Origin: Silene noctiflora
Lineage: Eukaryota > Streptophyta > Magnoliopsida > Caryophyllales > Caryophyllaceae
Direction of reading: 5' to 3'
DNA: 48,993 bases
NCBI GenBank assembly: GCA_009801015.1
Contig: VHZZ01000101.1
Span: 100,293-149,285 of the forward strand
Shown here: positions 11,780 through 22,512 of the stretch, in pieces
How positions within the stretch are numbered: position 1 is the first letter of the stretch
How the letters are laid out: each line of letters opens with the position of its first letter
Position numbers and translations under genes: made by a program
Notes under the pieces: model-generated
What the model saw: the letters and a program-made list of their open reading frames with translations, nothing else
Databases searched by the model: none
Told to the model about the DNA's origin: nothing

Positions 11780-12581
11780 CCAAATTACAAATTCCCCACT
11801 CAAACAATTTCAGCAAAACAATTCAGTAATTCTTCTCACTGATCATAGTGTTCAACATTGATCAACAATATTATCACAATTATTTCGGGGGTTCTTGTAA
11901 ATTATGGAATAAATGAATCGAATGTATGCGGTCTTACCTCTATTTTCTATCTAATGGTTACGAAATGCGGGATATATTAATTTACGAAACGTAACGTATA
12001 CATTAAATTTTGCTGCTTTTAATCTCAACATACTTCAACGATTTAACACTTGTACAATATTTTGTATAGCATCGTAGCCTGGTAGGACGTTAATTTCACA
12101 GTTATACGGTGATTGATGTTATGCATGTTAAATGTTCGACAAAATGCCTCAGTGAAACTTCATTTTCACGGGCTGCTTGAATTCTACCCTTGTTATTATC
12201 AAGTCATTTATAGTTGTCTGAGTTCTCGGAATTCTCGCTGTCGTAGTTTGTTTAGGTTTTTATGGTGAATTATCGGAATTCTGAGTTTGCCGTTGCCTCA
12301 GGAATTAGAATAAAATTACATAATGGTTTATGAATTACTCTTAGCTGCACTGAATGCAAGTTTATTAGCGATTAATTCATCGTATTTAGAAATGAGTTCG
12401 TGTTTTTTTGTTTGGAATAGCAGGGTATCTGAGCTATACTTCTGTTTTGGTAAATGCATGTGCCTCCGAAAGTCTAATTTAGTAAGCTTGACAGGAATGA
12501 TGTACATGACTACATGAGTCGTGTAGGGTTGGGACTGTGATTACTTCTGCATTTGGATTTATCATTTTTGACATTTTTCTC

Positions 12582-14332
12582 ATGGCTGCTTTCTCTATTC
12601 ACTACTTTCGGCGGGTTGCTAGGACCTCTGTCTCTTTAATCAAGTCTTCACCCGTGGATTCTTTTACTCCTAGGTATTCGCTTTTATCAATTGTCCCTCT
12701 GTTACTATTTCGTTTTTTGTAACGTCTCTATAATGTCTTCGCCTAATTACTCTAGGATAGAAAATAATTCATGTATGTCTCGTAGAGCTCAGGGATAATT
12801 GACGAGCTAATAGGGGTGGACCGAGTACAAATCTTCACTTATTTCCTCATTTGCAGGTTATTTACACATAACAGCAGCTTGGTTTGGGGGACTTCGACAA
12901 CAATTCATTTCCCAAGCCCTTCAAGGCCATCATTTCTGTATAGAAATTTCAGTCATGGGACGGTGAATTTGGTTATATCTCAAGGGAAACCTAAATTTGA
13001 AGTACATAAGGTTGATGCTCCAAAGAAAGAGAAATGGAAGAAGAAAAAGAGATTCAAGATGCAGAAGTTGAGAGAAAAAAAGAAAAGAAAAGCGGCAAAT
13101 AGGCGAGATCCACGACGTCTCACTCTTAAGAGGAAGAAGGGAAAATTTGCTAATGTGGAAGAAAGGCTTAAGTACAAAATTGAAAAGGTACTGTTGGTAT
13201 TTATTCTGAAGTTATATACTTCAATCAATGTTTTTGTTTGGTAGGCTTGCTTATCGGGTGTGCTCTTTGTATGAAATTCTAAATCTTTGATTTATATATA
13301 CAATTGGTAGTCAAATTATATCGTTCGTGATTTGCAGGCAAGAGCTAAAGAGGTTTTATTAGTTCAACGCCTCAAAAAGTACGAAGTCTCAAAGGTCGAG
13401 GGTCCGGTTGTTAGACCACATGAACTGACCGGAGAGGAGCGGTTTTATTTCAAAAAGATGGCACAGAAAGGGTCTAATTATGTTCCAGTTGGAAGAAGGG
13501 GTGTTTTTGGTGGTGTCATCCTCAATATGCATCTGCACTGGAAGAAACACGAAACAGTGAAGGTGTTTTTCAAGCCTTGTAAACCTGGCCAGATACAAGA
13601 ATATGTACGAGAATTAGAGCGATTGAGTGGCGGGGTAGCTATTCAAACTATTGGCGATGACACTGCCGTGTTCTATAGAGGAAAGAACTATGTGCAGCCT
13701 GAAGTCATGTCCCCCATTGATACATTATCAAAGAAAAGGGTATGTTTTCCTAACTATGCATATAGTGAAAAAACTGAGAAAAATAAAACACCTCTCGATG
13801 CAATTTTTATTTTGGATCGTTAGAAACAGTCTCCGTCTGTCATTTATAGTTAACACACACCATTTGCGGCAGCCCTTGCTCTTGAGACACTAGCGTATGG
13901 TTATATTTCATCCGACCATTTAAGAGATTAAAGAATCCTATAAACTTGGTAGCCCATAAAATCGTGTTTCAACAAGGGATTTCGGTGGTGTTCTAATTCT
14001 TTTTATCATTTTGTCGCCAGGCCTTGGAGAAATCCAAGTATGAACAGTCACTGGAAACTGTAAGGCATTTTATTGCCATTTCTGAAAAGGAATTGGAGCT
14101 CTATTACAGGCATATAGCTCTTTATAGTAATGCAAACATTCAGAGTGTCAATACGGTTGATCAAAATACAAGAGATGATGAAAATGAGACCTTAAATCGT
14201 CACTGCACTAAAAGCAAGCATCTTGAATCAGCCAGTGATTCTGATAGCATTTCTGGATTGGATTATGATTCAACCGCTGAAGAGTTAACGGGAATGGAGT
14301 CCTCTAGTGATCTCGAACAGGATGACTCTTGA
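12582..14332 (+). CDS. CFM9: CRM-domain mitochondrial intron-splicing factor (CFM9-like)
   Basis: Four exons, 12582-12673, 12857-13187, 13338-13739 and 14021-14332, join in phase to give 378 residues. The start was chosen because ATGGCT opens an exon whose 2-base remainder (AG) matches the next exon. Residues 1 to about 65 are basic, serine-rich and nearly acid-free, like a mitochondrial presequence (MAAFSIHYFRRVARTSVSL). A strongly basic tract follows (KKEKWKKKKRFKMQ). The CRM RNA-binding domain covers exon 3: ELTGEERFYFKKM, the GxxG-type loop in VPVGRRGVFGGVILNMHLHW, and FYRGKNYVQP. The C-terminal region is acidic with many Asp/Ser. Arabidopsis CFM9 aids group II intron splicing in mitochondria; the assignment rests on remembered similarity. 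A related plastid protein (At3g25440 type) is the main alternative. Confidence 0.85.
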
Positions 14333-15925
14333 ATATCTGGTGTTAAAAATCAGGATCTTGAAGAGAGACCGTGCTTTTCCAATCCAGGTAAAACTTGTAA
14401 ATTTAGAATCCATTTTAACTTTACTACAATGCTGTCAAAAAAAACCTTCCCCTGAGCATTTGCATCACTTGCTTGCGATTAATCTAGTATAATTAGAAAT
14501 CTCGAGTTCAAGAATTTGGGAATGGATCAGTGTCAGTAACATCAATGATAGCATTGCTTCCCTTATAGTGCTATTATGCAAACATAGAAAATGCATCTTC
14601 AAATGACTATGCAAGTTTCGGGTTGGTGTTCCTGCTGTCTTGTTACTTCCCGGTATCTATGTTTGTAAGGAGGAAGATCACAGAAAATCAATCACGTTTG
14701 TAATAGAGAACTTTTTTTTTTTTCGGACTATTTAACTAGGCCTCACTTTACCATATTTAATCATGTACGATTGTACGGAGTATTATATATCTGTGGCTTT
14801 TTTATTGATTTGTTCATTTTCGCCGATGAAATTCCAGCAGAAAACAGTTTAAAATGAAGAACTACTTTGAGCCTATTAATTCTGTTAATCAAGAACTGGT
14901 TTAAAAATGAACACTAATGAGCACGAGGCTGGCCCAGCCCGACCACCTGTGCTGTCGGTCTGTTTTTTTAGCGGCCTGCCTAAAGTCTGACAACCCGTCA
15001 ATGTACCAGACCCGGATCCCCAGTATGAGGCCCAACTCGCCCAAGTCTGCCCAAAAAACATAGGGAGCCCAGAGCCGGGTTAGGGCCAAGCTTAAGCTTG
15101 CCCAGCTTGGCTCTTCCGATGAGACATGCTGGTTCAGGGCCTGAATTTTTGGGGCCATCCCTCTGGGTCTAAGGTGAAATACCGAGTTGTCGAGCTAGTA
15201 GATCACAGTGACGTTGGAATAGAGTTGTTGGAGCACAAAGACGTTCGTTCTTTAGGTAAAAAAGACAATAATAGGACGTCATCGGTTGTAGCCAGATAGA
15301 CGAGGTGACAAATTAAGATTACATTATTAATATGCATGTACATTGCTAAATATGATGGCATTGAGTAATTTGTGTTAATATATTAAGCTCATAGACGTAC
15401 AAGAACTTGTCTTCTAGTAAAGTTTCCCTTACGACAGATATTATTTGTCTTATTTGTGTGTTTGAACTGTTTGAGTACTTGAGTAGTGATCAACTAACTG
15501 ATCACTGATTCAGTCATTAATCAGTTGTTGAATGTGAATACGAGTCATAAAACGTGCACGTGAGAAAACCGTGGGTGCTGACGCATCGTCCACGGGCCAT
15601 CAATACGGCCGGAACATTTTGTACCAATTCTGTGGGTTTCTATTTTCTACTCCAACAGTAACACCCTCTTTTTTTCATTTTTCATTTTTCTATTTTATAA
15701 ATAAATAAACTAAATTAATACTTGTAATTTTTTTTAGTGTGTACTTTCTCCGGAAAAAAAAAACAATTTAACATATAATTGCGTATTTTAAATAAAAATA
15801 CTTTTTCATTCTCATTGATTCTATCTAAAAAATACTACGAAAAAGAAAGATATAAATGAAACTCAATTAGTATATTCCCTTGTAATCGCTGTGTTTTGGT
15901 AAAAAAAAAAGACAGTAATTATTGC
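14333..15925. other. Gene-free region after the CRM-domain gene
   Basis: The 3' UTR of the CRM-domain gene probably runs to about 14.7 kb. From 14920 to about 15150 there is a GGCCC/GCCCA-rich degenerate tract (cgaggctggcccagcccgac and similar), another loose low-complexity family; its minus-strand open frame is not a gene. The rest is AT-rich sequence with no supportable gene. Confidence 0.5.
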
Positions 15926-16040
15926 ACATGAGACGGTTTTATATTACGAAGAGACGGTCTATTTATATATATATAGAAATTACTTATTGATTAATTAATA
16001 TCAATAAATGAACGAATAGTTTTCTTGTGTAAGACCGTCT
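15926..16040. repeat. Imperfect foldback element with GAGACGGT / ACCGTCTT ends
   Basis: ATGAGACGGTTTTAT near 15929 and GTGTAAGACCGTCTTAT near 16028 are inverted versions of one motif, about 100 bases apart across an AT-rich centre, with a second GAGACGGTC inside the left side. The layout resembles the cleaner element at 24956-25025. The exact ends are unclear. Confidence 0.4.
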
Positions 16041-16094
16041 TATTCTAGAATTTGTAAAATACGAGTAATATTCAGCAACACAAATTTTCATTGA

Positions 16095-16264
16095 AAACGG
16101 GCATTATCCGTCACAAGCTGAAGACGGATAGTGTTTTTCTCACAATATGCAAGTGACACTATTCATGGGGTGTTCCATTTCTCCCCCGCTTGCCCTTCCA
16201 CTTGCCTTATTATAAAAGGACCACTATCCATTTTCAGCTTATGACGAATAGTGTCCGCCCGAGT
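16095..16264. mobile_element. MITE with about 40-base imperfect inverted repeats
   Basis: The left arm AAACGGGCATTATCCGTC continues CACAAGCTGAAGACGGATAG. It is mirrored by the right arm, which holds CACTATCCATTTTCAGCTTA followed by TGACGAATAGTGTCCGCCCG. The total is about 170 bases. The motif CGGCATTATCCGTC recurs as a lone fragment near 28972. No clear target duplication was found, so the superfamily is open. Confidence 0.65.
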
Positions 16265-16857
16265 TTGATTAAGAATTGGTCGCTGAAAATTGGTAAAAGA
16301 TTACTTTAATTTCTTCCTGCTTACAGCTTACTCAAAATCAGACTTAAACGTTCGCGATTGGATCAACATTCAACGCCAAGTAGCTCATTATTATCTCCCA
16401 TACTTGTATTTCTGTCGAACATTTATGCTAACAATTAACAAAACCACCCCATATTATCTCAAATTGGATTAGATTATCCCTAAATCAAACTAGTTGAAAA
16501 CATATTAAATTACATTACTGTCACTTAATCCATTGTTTACTCACTAACGATTAACCAACGTATTCTTAAAACTACGGTCCGTCTACGTATTTTGTATTCT
16601 TATACACTCCAAAGACTTATTTTATTTATTTATTTAAAATATAATTTCATAATTTTATCAAATATATTTTAATAGTTTATATTTTATTACTAAATGATTA
16701 AGATTCTACTTTTTAGAATATAATTTAATATAATATAATTATATAATTTTATGATTTCCCACAAACCTATCCAAAGTAGACCAACAAACATTTTTTTAGA
16801 AAAATATACAAACACCTTACAAACATGTTTTGAATATTATGAATTTAAAAACATGTC

Positions 16858-16901
<44 letters not shown>

Positions 16902-17420
16902 ATCCAAACCTAATCAAATTAGTCTCATAAATCATAATCCTCCCACCCACCTAAAAAAGAGTAGTGTATCCAAATCAACCATAATTGTTGAATATTACTC
17001 CCTCCATATTTGAATGTTCTTCCCATTTCATTAAAATACTCCTCACAAATAATGGAAAAATGGGAAGAACATTAAAATATGGAGGGAGTATGACTTAAAA
17101 CTTCACCAAAAGAAATATTATAGCTTCAAAATCATACCCGTATATTCTTACAAATTCGTCATACAAAAATATTTATTTATTTTATATTAAAACATCATAC
17201 TCCATCACAGCCCTTAAGATCAACTTATCATAAAACCGTCTCAATACGAAAAACGATATAGATCTTAATCCTAGTTGGATTAGAGTCATAATCCTCCCAC
17301 CAACTTCTTTATTTACCTCCTAAGCAAGACACATAAAATTATCCTAATCCTAATCATAAAAAAGATTTACGATATCCAAATCAACCATAATTAGGTAATT
17401 ACCCTAAGATCTCGCACCAC
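16265..17420. other. AT-rich intergenic region before fructokinase
   Basis: There is no supportable gene here. It contains a 37-base A-run at 16861-16897, AT-rich sequence, and a Stowaway-like MITE at 16998-17088. It ends in the fructokinase promoter. Confidence 0.6.
16998..17088. mobile_element. Stowaway MITE, 91 bases, TA target duplication
   Basis: The element begins CTCCCTCCATATTTGAATGT and ends ATTAAAATATGGAGGGAG. The inverted arms are about 30 bases and nearly perfect. TA flanks both sides (16996-16997 and 17089-17090), as expected for Tc1/mariner-derived Stowaway elements. Confidence 0.85.
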
Positions 17421-17430
17421 TATATATAAA
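17421..17430 (+). promoter_or_regulatory. FRK: TATA box of fructokinase
   Basis: TATATATAAA lies 113 bases before the ATG and is followed by a CT/A-rich leader, consistent with a start at about 17455. Confidence 0.65.
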
Positions 17431-17542
17431 CACTCATAAACATCTCCTCCCTAGTCCTATATCCTATAATATACTCTTCTCATAAAACAAAAAAAACTCC
17501 ATAACTCTAAAAACCTTCAAAAACCTTGAAAAACATTCAACA

Positions 17543-20500
17543 ATGGCGGAACAAATCAACGGCGAACAAAAAACCACAGGACTAGTCGTCTGCTTCGGCG
17601 AAATGCTAATCGACTTCGTTCCGACAGAATCCGGCGTATCTTTAGCTGAAGCGCCAGGATTTCTCAAAGCGCCGGGAGGTGCGCCGGCAAATGTTGCGAT
17701 CGCGTTGGCGAGGATGAACGGAAACGCGGCGTTCGTCGGGAAACTCGGTGCTGATGAGTTCGGGCGTATGTTAGCGGCGATATTGAAACAAAACGGTGTC
17801 GTTGATGAAGGAATTTGTTTTGATGAAGGTGCTAGAACTGCGCTTGCGTTTGTTACGTTGAGATCTGATGGTGAACGTGAGTTCATGTTTTATCGGAATC
17901 CTAGCGCTGATATGTTGCTTCGTCCTGATGAACTTAATCTCGAACTCATTCGTCAGGTTGATTTCTAACTTTTTGAATTTCGATTTTGTTCTCTTCTCAA
18001 TCATTTGTTTACGTTTTATTAATATATTTGGTAAAAAAAAATATAAAAGTAAATAAATGATTGAGATGGAGTTAGTATTTTTTTTTTCGTGATTTTGATT
18101 GTGTTTTCTTTGTTATAATTTGATTGATTTTTTTGACTTTTTTAATTGTATCAGAATAATTTGAGCGACATGCATATAAAATTAAAATATGGAATTTTGA
18201 TTAGGGAAAGATAATTAAAATTTGTTTTTGTTTCTCGATCTAATTGAGATTAGCTATTTATTTTTAAATTATACAGGATGAGTACATTGTAAATGTTTCG
18301 TAACTCTGTTTATGTCAATTTCATAAATTTATTCAATACTGGTATATTTGATATGCAATTGATTTGAACATTGATCTGAACGGAGGCTTGAATATGTGTA
18401 GTAAGTTAGGAAGTGACGAAATATTGCATGAAGAATTGAAGAGTGTATGATTTTGAATTAATTCATATGCCGTGTTTAGAATCTTATGCATTCAATGATT
18501 CAAGTGATGTGCTGATTTTATTACTCAATTTGTTTCCCGTGCAAAGTTTTGGCCTTTTGTTTCAATTTTGTCAGTGTAGTCGTAAGAACTTTTTATTATT
18601 GGTTTGATTTTTATATGCTAACATATTGCTTGCCAACTTTTTGTTAGTACTCTCTTATTTTGATTGAAGAACATGATCTTGTTGGTTGGTGTCAAACTCC
18701 CAATTTTTGTTTTTTCATCGAGTTTAAATTAGATTTCTAACCGCTTGTTTAAGATATGAGAAGTCTTTAACCTTATCACTCACACGACTAACTTTGGCTA
18801 GAAAGTCTATGAACATTTATCACAAATTCTCATCTGTGATGGACTTTTTTCGTCACGACCTTGTACCCTCTTACAAAATACAAGTAGGAGGCAAATGAGA
18901 AGTTTTGTAATCATAGTTCACAAGACGCGGATATAGTCGAAGTTATTATGATGATAGAGACGAAATAATAGTGTACTGTAACTGGTGAAGTAAGAGTAAC
19001 GTTAAACATTTACCGCGATTTGTTGGGAAAAGGAATGCACTTAAGTTTGTGGGGTCCATCGTTAATTACGATGTCTACTCACCCAAAAGTGGGACCCATC
19101 TCAGTCAGTCTTACCCCACCTTCTGCAGAAATCAAGGGTCATTAAACAAAAATTGCATTGTTAATACGTCCTCGTTCCTGACGGCACTAATTTGATTCTA
19201 TTAATTCTATTAATTGTTTGATTATCTGATTATAGTGCATTGCATGCAAGTGGATTTGTAATTATGTTAATTGGGGTCACTTTTCATGGCATGAGCAAAA
19301 TTAGTGAGATCTGCAATTATGTTAACATTTGGTCCTCTTAAGATGGTCCGTCTAATATTATCTTAAATAAGAATGTATGTTAGGTTAATTGGGGTCACTT
19401 TTCATAATGCATGAGCATGATTAGTGAGATGAGGTGTTAATACTATACTATAATGATAGTATTAGCAAGTGGGCAAGAATCTTTTAATTTAATACTCGTA
19501 TTAGTTAATGTCATGGCAATATACAGTACTCTTTACTTTTGACCATGATGGGATGCGCCACCCTAAAAGAGTAGAAAAAGGCAAGATTGATTGGCTATTG
19601 TGACTTTGATCACTTTATGCTTGAAGAAAGAAAACTATTGATATAGTTATTCAATTTTTTTTTTAAATTATGGGTCGTTTGAACATTGAAAGATCATTAA
19701 TACGGAGTACTTTCAACCTACTGACGATTCTATAGGCAGAAGTCTTTAAGACTTAGACACGTAGTGGTAATGTAGGTAGCTAGATCCTAAAACCATGTGT
19801 CAAATATGGATACACGAGTATAGACGGTGTTTTGTTCTTTTAGACTTACATTCAGTGCATTTAACCAGGTTCCAACTTCACATATCAGTTCAAGTTCAGG
19901 TTAGGTCAGATTGGGTAAGGTCAATGTTGGAGTCAGGTTGGGTTTCACATATCAGTTCAAGTTCAGGTTAGGTCAGGTTGGGTTAGGTCAATGTTGGAGT
20001 AAATAGGTTGCGTGACTTTGATTGACAATTAGTAAAATGTAGCAGGTTTAGCTCTTGTTTGGAAGTTAAAATATATGGAACTGATTAATTATATGGTTGT
20101 AGGCCAAGGTATTTCATTATGGTTCAATTAGTTTGATCGTGGAGCCATGCCGATCAGCTCATTTGAAAGCAATGGAGGAGGCCAAGGCAGCTGGGGCTCT
20201 GCTATCTTACGACCCTAACCTTAGGTTGCCTCTGTGGCCATCCCCCGAGGAGGCTCGTAAGCAAATCTTGAGCATCTGGGACAAGGCCGAGGTTATCAAA
20301 GTCAGCGACAACGAGCTTGAATTCCTTACAGGAAACAGTGACATTGGTGACGACACTGCAATGTCGTTGTGGCACCCTAATTTGAAACTTCTTTTGGTCA
20401 CGCTCGGTGATCACGGCTGTAGATACTACACCAAGGTACTTCTCCTTCCCCCTGTTTTATTTTCATAAGTGGCGGTTTCATTATCGTCAAGTAACGACTA

Positions 20501-21854
20501 TTTCAACGACTGATATTTGTGCCCATTAAATTTTTAGTCCACTTTGATGATTGTGATTGATATGATTAGGTATGATTTTGCTAAATTATTTTGCTGGAAT
20601 TGATAAATTGCCACATCATGATTAATTTAAAATAAGCCGCATGCTTAATGATGCATTTTCAATATAAACTTATTGCGTGGATCATAAGTTCACAGCTAGT
20701 CAACTGCCAGTTCAGAATATATTAGTAAGCTGGCCAATTGTGTTGCTTTCTTACCTGGTTTTGGTGTAATGTCGGCTATATGTTAATGTATATCTGATGT
20801 ATGAAAAATGAGGCAACTAAAGAAGTCTCAATTCTGAGGTCAACTAAATGATCTTAAGCCATCAGAATCTTTGGGTATGATAAAGAGGAAAAAGTTTAAG
20901 GATTTGCGACAGGCATCTGAGTGATCTGGATTTTGTAGTAGTTGTGTATCGAAATACCATTCCCGGGCGTCTGCTCCACAAGAGCTAGTTCAGAGCTAGA
21001 ACATGAACAATAAGAACATAACTCTTTTTCAAAAGATGATCAGATCATAAAACACAATTCTTTGCAACGGAATTGTATTGTGGTAATGATTGAAAAATTA
21101 GTGATTATTTTGTATCTTTATATCTTGCATCATCAAGATAAGTGAATTACCGATATGCTGTCGAAGCATTACACTTTAGCTTCTTTGATCAATGAATGGT
21201 GTACCAAACAAAAGGTTGACTGTCTATTGCTTTACGAGCAGTTTTCATTGAGTCTGAGATCGTCCATTTTTCTGTTTTTTCCTGTTATTTTTCACAGTCT
21301 GATTACATTCCTGTAAACTCTTCCAGACCTTTAAGGGAAGTGTAGAGGCTTTCAAGGTCAAGGCAGTTGACACTACGGGTGCGGGTGACTCTTTTGTTGG
21401 TGCCCTACTGAGCAAGATTGTTGATGACCATGCCATTATTGAGGTTAATTCTTCCCTCTACTAGATTATTGTGTGCTCGTCTTACGTAGTGGGTCTTTTA
21501 TAACACGGTCACTGACCAACCCAAATTCTCATGCATTCGTCTTTTACTCATGATGGGTCATTTCACATTTCAAAGATTTGTCTTTTATAACACGGTCACT
21601 AACCAACCCAAATTCTCGTGCATTCGTCTTTTACTTATGATCAATGGGTCGTTTCACATGTCAAAGATTTGTTTGACTCGTTTAAACCATAACTTGTTAT
21701 TATATTTCATGAATGTCCTCAGGATGAGCCACGGTTGAGGGAGGTATTGAAATTCGCCAATGCTTGTGGAGCCATTACAACTACCAAGAAGGGAGCAATC
21801 CCCGCTCTTCCAACAGAAGCCGAGGCTTTGGAGTTTATTAAAAACTCGTCTTAA
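17543..21854 (+). CDS. FRK: Fructokinase (cytosolic pfkB sugar kinase)
   Basis: Four exons, 17543-17956, 20103-20435, 21327-21443 and 21723-21854, all join in phase 0 to give 331 residues, the normal length. The enzyme phosphorylates fructose with ATP to fructose 6-phosphate, feeding sucrose breakdown products into glycolysis and starch synthesis. The N-terminal [20 protein letters not shown] is typical of fructokinases. pfkB signature 1 is [19 protein letters not shown] near residues 43-61. Signature 2 is [15 protein letters not shown] at residues 263-277, with catalytic base D270. [18 protein letters not shown] and [13 protein letters not shown] are family-specific blocks. There is no transit peptide, so it is likely cytosolic. 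Intron 1 is long (2,146 bases). Confidence 0.97.
17957..20102 (+). other. FRK: Intron 1 of fructokinase, with internal direct repeats
   Basis: A 2,146-base AT-rich intron. It contains a direct repeat of about 47 bases (19264-19310 and 19384-19430, both with TTAATTGGGGTCACTTTTCA) and a 67-base tandem duplication at 19877-20000. No coding sequence was recognised. Confidence 0.8.
19877..20000 (+). repeat. 67-base tandem duplication in fructokinase intron 1
   Basis: Copy 1 is 19877-19943 and copy 2 is 19944-20000 (last 10 bases missing). Both begin TTCACATATCAGTTCAAGTT and continue with GGTTAGGTCAG/GGTTGGGTTAGGTC, with few mismatches. The unit carries the same loose GGTCA/GGGTT motif as the tracts at 220-700 and 29640-30290. 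Confidence 0.85.
21494..21671 (+). repeat. 87-base tandem duplication in fructokinase intron 3
   Basis: Copies are 21494-21580 and 21581-21671. Both begin TCTTTTATAACACGGTCACT and end TCAAAGATTTG, with a few substitutions and a 4-base insertion (TCAA) in the second copy. The repeat lies inside the intron between the exon with the DTTGAGD motif and the last exon and does not touch coding sequence. Confidence 0.85.
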
Positions 21855-22512
21855 AACTTCTTCGGATTATTTCACCCTCCTTCGTGTCCCTTTTATTAAA
21901 ATTCATCTCTTGTTGAGGTTGATTTTATTTTCCGGGATTTGATATTAGTGAATTGGATCGGACTCCTAGGAGGGATGAAGTTGAATCTTACCGTGGAACT
22001 CCCATTTCTCAGTTATGCTCCATTCGTGTACCGTTAAAAACATGGAAGGTTATATTAATTAACGCGTATTAATTAATTATTAAGTGTTTTACTGATTTTG
22101 TATAATTCGTTGTTTTTGGCTTCATATCCCTCATTCCCTTGTTCATCATCGTTCAATCCTCATCCCTTACGCTGCTGGCGATCCAGCTCTATTGGTTTTT
22201 AACCTATATTTTGCCAAGTTACTTTAGGAGTTCAAGATCATACGTAAATTGACGGCATTATAGATTGAGCCATAAGGAATGGAACGGTTTTAACGTTGAC
22301 CCGTTTTTTAAACCCAAGTTAATAATATCATCGTCATGCCGTCATTTAGACATTTATGGCAAAGTTCATTCACTTCTCATGGTCTCATGAATAACTCGGC
22401 TTTATTGATGATAATATATTACAGTATGATGACTTAACAAGTACATTATTCTCATCGATAGATTAACTCACAACTTCATGCTTCACATCCCTCCTTTGCT
22501 AACCGACACGTT
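21855..22512. other. Convergent 3' region (fructokinase / LRR gene)
   Basis: It holds the 3' untranslated ends of the fructokinase (plus) and LRR (minus) genes. No other feature was recognised. Confidence 0.6.

Noticed and set aside
14771-14783. Recurring TACGGAGTA words (also near 19701 and 27908)
   Set aside because: They look like worn Stowaway ends or chance; no partner arm was found at these sites.
14901-15158. 85-codon minus-strand open frame in the GGCCC-rich tract
   Set aside because: Composition follows the degenerate repeat; no conserved motif.
16861-16897. 37-base A-run as a possible retroposon tail
   Set aside because: No LINE or SINE body could be seen upstream and no target duplication; it may be plain slippage or a sequencing artefact.
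17464-17886. 140-codon minus-strand open frame opposite fructokinase exon 1
   Set aside because: Antisense to a strongly conserved exon; low-complexity Ala/Pro/Ser product.
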